39,732 nt of DNA, taken from positions 1 through 39,732 of the forward strand of contig JAJTEO010000028.1 in assembly GCA_021300395.1 (NCBI GenBank), written 5' to 3'. The notes below the pieces were generated by a model that was given only the letters and a program-made list of their open reading frames with translations, was not told where the DNA came from and ran no database searches. This stretch comes from Fluviicola sp. (lineage in GTDB: Bacteria > Bacteroidota > Bacteroidia > Flavobacteriales_D > Crocinitomicaceae). Both the position numbers and the translations under genes were made by a program. Each line of letters begins with the position of its first letter. The first letter of the stretch is position 1. Below, piece by piece: positions 34,135-39,732 of the stretch.

Positions 34135-34202
34135 TTAATCGTACTAACATCTATTTGCTAACAACTTCGGAATTGTTAAGCGAATTGATTCTATCTCTTT
34201 TG

Positions 34203-34210
34203 TAATTTTG
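34203..34210 (+). promoter_or_regulatory. -7 element (TAATTTTG) of the sodium/solute symporter
   Basis: Exact TAnnTTTG, 18 nt before the ATG at 34229, which supports that start over the non-ATG start at 34208. No -33 at ideal spacing. Confidence 0.45.
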
Positions 34211-34228
34211 TATTCAAAAATTTCAATT

Positions 34229-35486
34229 ATGTCTTCAGTTTTGATTGTCATTGTTTTAGTGTGTTACTTCGGTGTTTTAGTCGGGATTTCCTATTTCACT
34301 TCTAAAGGAGCAAATTCAGAATCTTTTTTCTCAGGAAATAAGCAAAGTCCTTGGTATTTAGTAGCTTTTGGTATGATTGGAACTTCGCTTTCAGGAGTAA
34401 CTTTTATCTCTGTTCCTGGAGCTGTTGGAGCAGGAGGATGGCACTATTATCAATTGGTAATTGGTTTTTTTATAGGTTATTTTGTCGTTTCTTATGTTTT
34501 GTTGCCTTTGTATTACAAATATAATTTAACATCAATTTATCGTTACTTAGAATACAGATTAGGATTTAGCGCTTACAAATGGGGAGCAGGATATTTTATC
34601 ATTTCTAGAACTTTAGGAGCAACTGTTCGATTGTATTTAGTAATCAATGTGTTGCAAATATTTGTGTTCGATGAATTGAATCTTCCTTTTTGGTTTACGA
34701 CTTGCTTAATTATGACAATGATTGTAATGTATACCTTAAAAGGAGGAGTAAAAACAATCGTTTGGACTGATACTTTACAGACTGTTTTCATGTTATTAGC
34801 TTTGGTGGTTTGTATTTTTTCTATCAAAGATGTTCTTGGTTGGGATTGGTCGAGTATGTGGTCGCATTTAGAGCATAAAAACATGACAAGTCTTTGGGGT
34901 ACAGATCCTTTGAAGAAAGATTATTTCTTAAAACATATTTTAGGAGGTGCGTTTATAACGATTACTATGACTGGTTTGGATCAAGAAATGATGCAGAAAA
35001 ATATCAGTGTTAAAAGTTTGAAGGACGCACAGAAAAATATATTATCATTTTCATTTGTTTTACTTTTAGTGAATGCGCTTTCAAAGACGTACAGATTTGA
35101 ATGAGCAACAACAAACTCGATTAAGAAAAAAAATACACTTAACCTTTGCTGTCATTTTTACTTTATTAGTATTTTTCTTTAAATGGAAAGATGATAAAAG
35201 TATAATCGATTTAATATTTGTAATTGCAGGTTACACTTATGGTCCACTTTTAGGTTTGTTTTCATTTGGAATATTAACAAAAAGAGCTTTAAGAAATTTC
35301 ATGGTTCCAATCGTTTGTATTCTTTCACCTGTGATATGTTTTATTTTAGATTTATATTCTGAAAGATTATTTGGTGGTTATAAATTCGGAAATGAAATGT
35401 TGATTTTGAATGGTTTAATAACATTTACTTTATTATATACTTTTAGTAAAACTAAATTGATTGAAGATGAAATTACAATTGCATGA
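34229..35486 (+). pseudogene. Sodium/solute symporter (SSS family), disrupted
   Basis: Multi-pass sodium-coupled transporter (SLC5 type). The first part (34229 to about 35080) has ISYFTSKGANSESFFSGNKQSPWYLVAFGMIGTSLSGVTFISVPG, GYFIISRTLGA, TLKGGVKTIVWTDTLQT and TGLDQEMMQKNI, all characteristic of Bacteroidota SSS members. It ends at LLLVNAL. The second part, in another frame from about 35082, begins QRRTDLNEQQQTRLRKKIHL and continues through GYTYGPLLGLFSFGILTKR to 35486. Relatives have about 75-80 residues between (two helices and the 'SADGALTALT' sodium-site region), so the block and frame are lost. The 3' end overlaps the next gene by 20 nt. Confidence 0.85.
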
Positions 35487-36600
35487 TAACGGTTTACATT
35501 TGCGTTTTGCACCTTTAACATTGACTCGACCTTTGGGTAATCTTCGAATGGGGATTTTTACGAATGACGAACGTTGGAAATTGTTTTTGCCTGATGCTGA
35601 AGTATCTTTCATCACGGAATCTTATTTACAAGCTAAATATCCTTTATCATCAGAGTATGGAATTCAAGTAAATGCTCAAATCATTCCGAATGAAGATGTT
35701 GTAGCTTCAATTTGTCATTTAGAAGCAGATTCTATTTTGATGTATAATTCAATTTGGATTGCAAAAACAGGAAATGCAACTAATAAAATAGATTTTATAG
35801 GTGAAGAGCCAATTGTACTTGAAAATAGATGGCACATTTACCAGAAAAACGATGCTGTTTTAAAAGCTGATTTTCAATTAATAACGAACGGTAGGGTGTC
35901 ACAAACTTTATCTGATACAAATATTGTTATTGGTGATGAATCATTGATCTTTTTAGAAGAAGGAGCTGTTGTTGAAGCATCAATTTTAAACACTAAAACT
36001 GGCCCGATTTATATTGGAAAAGATGCTGAGATAATGGAAGGTTCAGTTGTTAGAGGTCCTCTTGCTATGTGTGAACATAGTGCCTTGAAATTAGCTACTA
36101 AAGTTTATGGTGCAGTGACGTTAGGTCCTCATTGTAAAGTGGGTGGTGAAGTAAATAATGTTGTTTTTCAAGCTTATTCTAATAAAGGTCATGATGGATT
36201 TTTAGGGAATGCTTTGATAGGAGAGTGGTGTAACCTGGGCGCAGATACAAATACATCAAATTTGAAAAATAACTACGGTAATGTTTCAACTTATTCTTTT
36301 GAAACAGGAAAAGAAGAAAAAACTGACATACAATTCATGGGCGTTTGTATGGGAGACCATAGTAAATGTGGAATTAATACCATGTTTAATACTGCAACAG
36401 TAGTTGGTGTTTCTTCAAATGTTTATGGTTCTGGTTTTCCGGATAAATACGTTCCTTCATTTAGTTGGGGGGAGCCATCTCAATTAGTTCCTTTCCGATT
36501 CGACAAAGCAATTGAATATTCTAATAATATGATGAATAGAAGAGGATTAGAACTAAGTGAGGCTGAAATTAGTATTTTGAAAACAATCTGCGAGAAATAG
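35467..36600 (+). CDS. GlmU-like sugar nucleotidyltransferase family protein
   Basis: A 377-residue protein. Its N-terminal half resembles a reduced nucleotidyltransferase fold (LHLRFAPLTLTRPLGNLRMGI, where an LTLTRP(V/L)xxLRxGI motif is diagnostic). The C-terminal half is a left-handed beta-helix with hexapeptide repeats: GPIYIGKDAEIMEGSVVRGP, VYGAVTLGPHCKVGGEVNN, GFLGNALIGEWCNLGADTNTSNLKNNYG. It is the 'putative sugar nucleotidyl transferase/GlmU family' found across Bacteroidota. The exact activity is not established. ATG 35467 gives MKLQLHDNG; two upstream codons are possible but unconserved. It converges with the GT4 gene with only two bases between the stop codons. Confidence 0.88.
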   Translation: MKLQLHDNGLHLRFAPLTLTRPLGNLRMGIFTNDERWKLFLPDAEVSFITESYLQAKYPLSSEYGIQVNAQIIPNEDVVASICHLEADSILMYNSIWIAKTGNATNKIDFIGEEPIVLENRWHIYQKNDAVLKADFQLITNGRVSQTLSDTNIVIGDESLIFLEEGAVVEASILNTKTGPIYIGKDAEIMEGSVVRGPLAMCEHSALKLATKVYGAVTLGPHCKVGGEVNNVVFQAYSNKGHDGFLGNALIGEWCNLGADTNTSNLKNNYGNVSTYSFETGKEEKTDIQFMGVCMGDHSKCGINTMFNTATVVGVSSNVYGSGFPDKYVPSFSWGEPSQLVPFRFDKAIEYSNNMMNRRGLELSEAEISILKTICEK

Positions 36601-36602
36601 GA

Positions 36603-37712
36603 TTATTCTAAACTGTAAAAGTCTTTGAATTGTTTAGATATTGTTGATTTATCAAACTTATCTTTGATTGAATCTGCAATTTTTGAATGATTATAATCTA
36701 TTTTAATTGCTTCAAGGATATTCTTTTTCCAATCAAGTGAATTGTTTTCACAAATGAATCCATTTACTGTGGTAATAATACTCTCGGCTATTCCGATTTT
36801 ACTTGTAATAACTGGCGTTCCGGTAGCTAGTGCTTCAACGATTACAACAGAAAATGTTTCGTAATCAGAACCATGTAGGAAATAATCAGTTGATTGAAGA
36901 ACTGTGTTGATTTGTGTCGATTTAAGTATACCTAAATAATTTATTTTAAAATTATATTTTTTATTTTTTATTTCTTCAATTTGCTTTCCTTCTCCGATTA
37001 GATTTATTTCAAAATCTATATCATTTGATAATTGTTCAAGCGCATCTAGGAAATAAAAAGGGTTTTTAGGTAAATTCCATTGTGCAATTGCACAAAATTG
37101 AAGTGTGTTGTTTTTAACTTTGTTTTTGAATTGAAATTCACTTGAGTCAATTATGTTAGGAATTATTTGTACTTTTTCAAGATTCAAATACTCTTTGATT
37201 TCATTTTTTAAAAACGTTGATACAACTGAGATTCTATAACAATTTTGATAAGCTTTTAAACCAATTTTCTTATAAATATTTGTCTTAAAAAAATGGTTTA
37301 CTTTAGACCAATGTTCAGTATGGTATTGAGGTAATTTGTGTTTTTTTGAAATTTTATAACCAATAATAGCGGAAGGAAATAAAATGTTTGTGTGAACTAA
37401 ATTGTATTTTGAAATATCAATTGAGAATTTTTTACATAAACGATTGAATAAGAAGTATTGATATGGAAGGGCGAAGTATAAAAACTTATAATATTTAGAT
37501 CTAATTTTTATACAGTATTTTACATAATTATCTTCAATTGTTTCTGTTAATTCTAATTTAAAAATATCTTTTGATGATTCGATATCGAAATGTATAACAG
37601 TGATTTGAGAAAATTCAACAATTGCTTCAGCATGTTTTTGAATGAAGATTCCTTTTGTTGGATATACATCATTAGGTAACCAATGCGAAATAAACAATAC
37701 TTTATTATCCAC
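36603..37712 (-). CDS. Family 4 glycosyltransferase
   Basis: A 369-residue GT-B enzyme. The N-terminus is VLFISHWLPNDVYPTKGIFIQKHA, where TKGIFIQKHAEA is a common GT4 acceptor-side motif. The donor half has FCAIAQWNLPKNPFYFLDALEQL, INLIGEGKQIEEI, and the E(x7)E-like YETFSVVIVEALATGTPVI with both glutamates. Probable role in exopolysaccharide or O-antigen assembly. The start is GTG at 37712, directly after the stop of the upstream FkbM gene (TAA then GTG), a coupled arrangement. Confidence 0.88.
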   Translation of the reverse strand: MDNKVLFISHWLPNDVYPTKGIFIQKHAEAIVEFSQITVIHFDIESSKDIFKLELTETIEDNYVKYCIKIRSKYYKFLYFALPYQYFLFNRLCKKFSIDISKYNLVHTNILFPSAIIGYKISKKHKLPQYHTEHWSKVNHFFKTNIYKKIGLKAYQNCYRISVVSTFLKNEIKEYLNLEKVQIIPNIIDSSEFQFKNKVKNNTLQFCAIAQWNLPKNPFYFLDALEQLSNDIDFEINLIGEGKQIEEIKNKKYNFKINYLGILKSTQINTVLQSTDYFLHGSDYETFSVVIVEALATGTPVITSKIGIAESIITTVNGFICENNSLDWKKNILEAIKIDYNHSKIADSIKDKFDKSTISKQFKDFYSLE

Positions 37713-38597
37713 TTAATTTGCTTTAAAAATATAATTTCCCCACGTTGAAAACGCTCCCTCATGTTTTGTTATTTTCCCACGGAATAGGGTGTAAGCTTGG
37801 TAACCAAATTCTTCTAAATAATCAGTGACATCTTTTACTGTGTAATTTGCAGCACCAAAAGTGTCGTCATTTAATTCAATCAATATCATCGGTTTAAATC
37901 TTGATAAATGATTTCGCATTCCTTTTAAAGCAAATAATTCGGAACCTTCAATATCAATTTTTATAAAATCCATTCGTTCGATTTTATTTTCAAATTCGAT
38001 ATCAAATATTTTTAAATCAATTGTTTCTTCTAGGTCAACTCTATCGCCTGTTGCATATAAAGTTGATAACCCTTCATGTATTCCCGAGTGTAAATCTTCA
38101 TCTAAAGAAGTGTAAATTGGAAGTGAGGCAACTTGATCAGATAAACCGTATTTATTTACATTTATATTTTTAAATGAATTTAACGCTATATTTTCAGTCA
38201 ACATCCCATGCTGTTTACTAACTGGTTCAAATGAAATGACTTGACCTTGAGTTAATAAAGATGCTGCAAAAAGAGAAAATTCACCTTGATTTGCACCAAT
38301 GTCAACTAAAACCATGTTTGATTTAAGAAAATTATTTAAAAATACAATTTCATTTACATGATGGAATCCAGACCAATAAATACTACCACCCATGTAGCTT
38401 GTTTTATCAACTTTCATAGTAATATTACCCATACATTTTTTTATAATTATGGGAATATTTTTAATACCTTTTGTATAGTTTCTAGTTCTTAATTTTCGTG
38501 AGAATCTAATTAATAACATACCTAATAAATAGGTTGATTTATTAAAAATAAGTGGAGCAATTGCAGCTCTTAATATTTTGGGCATGAAATTACTCAT
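37713..38597 (-). CDS. FkbM family methyltransferase
   Basis: SAM-dependent O-methyltransferase of 294 residues, which in such clusters often modifies glycans. The SAM site is VDIGANQGEFSLFAA (near 94-108), then VISFEPVSKQHGMLTENI; the late motif is MDFIKIDIEGSELFALKGM; ILIELN closes the domain. A short N-terminal extension of about 80 residues (MPKILRAAIAPLIFNKSTYL) may be membrane-associated. Start could be the first or fifth residue (both Met). Between the second FkbM gene (10 nt upstream) and the GT4 gene (contiguous). Confidence 0.9.
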   Translation of the reverse strand: MSNFMPKILRAAIAPLIFNKSTYLLGMLLIRFSRKLRTRNYTKGIKNIPIIIKKCMGNITMKVDKTSYMGGSIYWSGFHHVNEIVFLNNFLKSNMVLVDIGANQGEFSLFAASLLTQGQVISFEPVSKQHGMLTENIALNSFKNINVNKYGLSDQVASLPIYTSLDEDLHSGIHEGLSTLYATGDRVDLEETIDLKIFDIEFENKIERMDFIKIDIEGSELFALKGMRNHLSRFKPMILIELNDDTFGAANYTVKDVTDYLEEFGYQAYTLFRGKITKHEGAFSTWGNYIFKAN

Positions 38598-38607
38598 GAA
38601 TATCAGA

Positions 38608-39516
38608 TTAAGAAATAAATGTTTGAATTAAATGTAATTTTGAAATCGGAACGAAAAAGTAATTACTTTCATGATTATGATTTTCGTCTTTGATTCTTGT
38701 AATTTCCTTCAATTTATTTGTTTTTGATTGAAATTGAAAGATTTTATATTGTAATTTATTTGCAATAATGTCTTGTATTTCATCTTCAATTTTACCTTCT
38801 AGTACTTCACAAATAATAATAGGTTGATTTTTAATTATTTGATCTAGACCTCCATTAAAAATCTTATCTTCAGTTCCTTCTGTGTCAATTTTAATCAAAT
38901 CTATATCTGTGATATTATTTTGTTCAATAAAACTATTTAATGTTGTGGATTCAACTTTGTATTTTTTGAAATTGTCAATACCCCAAGTATTTGTAGTGTT
39001 TCCTATTCCACTAGCATGATATTCTCTATATAGAAATTTTTGATTTCTCTCTTCATAAAAATCAATTTCGCCATCACTGTCACTTAAAGCTTTTTCAATA
39101 AAAGTAATAGTGTGTAATTTATTTTTTTTAATATTTTCCTTGAAAAAATATCTTGGACCTTTGGAAGGTTCAAATGCGAAGACATTTAAGTTCGGGTTTA
39201 TTGTTTTACCTAACATTGAATAATATCCAACATTAGATCCTATATCTAAAAATGTTCTTGATGATTTAGCTAATTCCTTAAAAATATTGGAGAATTCAAA
39301 TGTGCAACCATGATCTTCCCAATATAAAGTTTTTGCCATCGTACAAGTTTCATTAGCAACAAAATATATTTTTTTATTGTTATCGGCTTTCACACTAATA
39401 ATACCATTAATTGGAATTTTATATTTAGAAGAAAGTGATGATCTAAAAGGTCTAAGTATAGATCTGATAATTAGATTAAATAATGGGAAATAGAATATTT
39501 TATATAGTAATTGCAT
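38608..39516 (-). CDS. FkbM family methyltransferase
   Basis: A second, divergent FkbM methyltransferase, 302 residues. SAM site FLDIGSNVGYYSMLGKTI (about 88-105), then VFAFEPSKGPRYFFKENI, and the FkbM motif IDLIKIDTEGTEDKIFNGG. The sequence shares only family motifs with the neighbouring copy, so they are not a recent duplication. N-terminal hydrophobic/basic segment (MQLLYKIFYFPLFNLIIRSI). First gene of the visible minus-strand glycan group; a 102-bp gap separates it from the gene to the right. Confidence 0.9.
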   Translation of the reverse strand: MQLLYKIFYFPLFNLIIRSILRPFRSSLSSKYKIPINGIISVKADNNKKIYFVANETCTMAKTLYWEDHGCTFEFSNIFKELAKSSRTFLDIGSNVGYYSMLGKTINPNLNVFAFEPSKGPRYFFKENIKKNKLHTITFIEKALSDSDGEIDFYEERNQKFLYREYHASGIGNTTNTWGIDNFKKYKVESTTLNSFIEQNNITDIDLIKIDTEGTEDKIFNGGLDQIIKNQPIIICEVLEGKIEDEIQDIIANKLQYKIFQFQSKTNKLKEITRIKDENHNHESNYFFVPISKLHLIQTFIS

Positions 39517-39618
39517 TGAGAATGAATTATTGAAATCAAAATTTAATAAGTAAAAATAGCATTTTTCTTTATAATTAGTCAGTGAAATTGCTTATTGGCA
39601 TAAATTCAGATGAATTAT

Positions 39619-39732
39619 TTATTTTCTAATAACAAAATGCTCTTTTTCTTGTTGTTTTCGTGGAATAATAATTCCCATTCGAAATAGATCAATTGTTAAA
39701 TTATATTCAGATGATTGAATAATTTTATTCCA
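39619..39732 (-). CDS. C-terminus of an unidentified protein, cut by window edge
   Basis: An open frame entering from the right edge and ending with TAA at 39619, 37 codons: ...LTIDLFRMGIIIPRKQQEKE then HFVIRK. Same strand as the FkbM and GT4 genes and 102 nt upstream of them, so it is probably part of the same cluster. Too little to name. Confidence 0.45.
   Translation of the reverse strand, partial: WNKIIQSSEYNLTIDLFRMGIIIPRKQQEKEHFVIRK

Noticed and set aside
1-39732. CRISPR arrays, tRNA or rRNA genes, insertion sequences, phage genes
   Set aside because: No regularly spaced repeats, no recognisable transposase or integrase, and no tRNA- or rRNA-like stretches were seen on either strand.

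Overview
The window comes from an AT-rich member of the Bacteroidota, most likely Flavobacteriales (a Crocinitomicaceae/Fluviicola-type genome is my guess). The signs are several TAnnTTTG -7 promoter elements with no evident Shine-Dalgarno sites, a Rho factor with a long Asn-rich insert, a C-terminal type IX secretion sorting domain on an M1 peptidase, a fused alpha/beta 2-oxoacid dehydrogenase E1, and families typical of the phylum (DUF4199, DUF5362, DUF983, MORN/YwqK, GlmU-like).

Layout. 1-2.4 kb: a lipoprotein start (cut by the window edge) and a broken E1 dehydrogenase gene, both minus. 2.6-8.3 kb: a plus-strand surface-glycan type cluster (GT2, HAD phosphatase, MORN protein, lipoprotein, GT9, GT4), then a DUF5362 membrane protein and a strong terminator. 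8.3-11.1 kb: a metallo-beta-lactamase/double-rhodanese protein and mtaB, minus. 11.2-12.8 kb: a secreted unknown, DUF1456 and DUF983. 13.0-25.0 kb: a long sulfate-assimilation operon. 25.2-30.9 kb: an OsmC protein, then M1 peptidase, lipoprotein, DUF4199 and rho on the minus strand. 31.2-36.6 kb: dicarboxylate symporter, GT39-like protein, sodium/solute symporter and GlmU-like protein. 36.6-39.7 kb: minus-strand GT4, two FkbM methyltransferases and a gene end.

The sulfur operon encodes a near-complete route from sulfate to cysteine: a TSUP permease fused to the siroheme-making precorrin-2 dehydrogenase, CobA for siroheme, CysDN, an iron-sulfur APS reductase (so no APS kinase is needed), a siroheme sulfite reductase with a HEPN-like tail, CysE, CysM and a ferredoxin/flavodoxin-NADP reductase. 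The most interesting signal is in its leader. A TTTG-N20-TAnnTTTG promoter is followed by an 18-codon ORF, MKAIKLFNMMMCCNILEG, whose end overlaps an antiterminator arm that is mutually exclusive with an 11-bp hairpin and nine Ts. This has every part of a ribosome-mediated attenuator sensing charged Cys (and/or Met) tRNA.

A second pattern is technical or evolutionary. Five places in four genes (E1 twice, GT2, the NADP reductase, the sodium symporter) lack roughly 50-80 codons present in relatives, and the dicarboxylate symporter has a one-base homopolymer shift. I suspect assembly error rather than decay, but this needs read-level checking.
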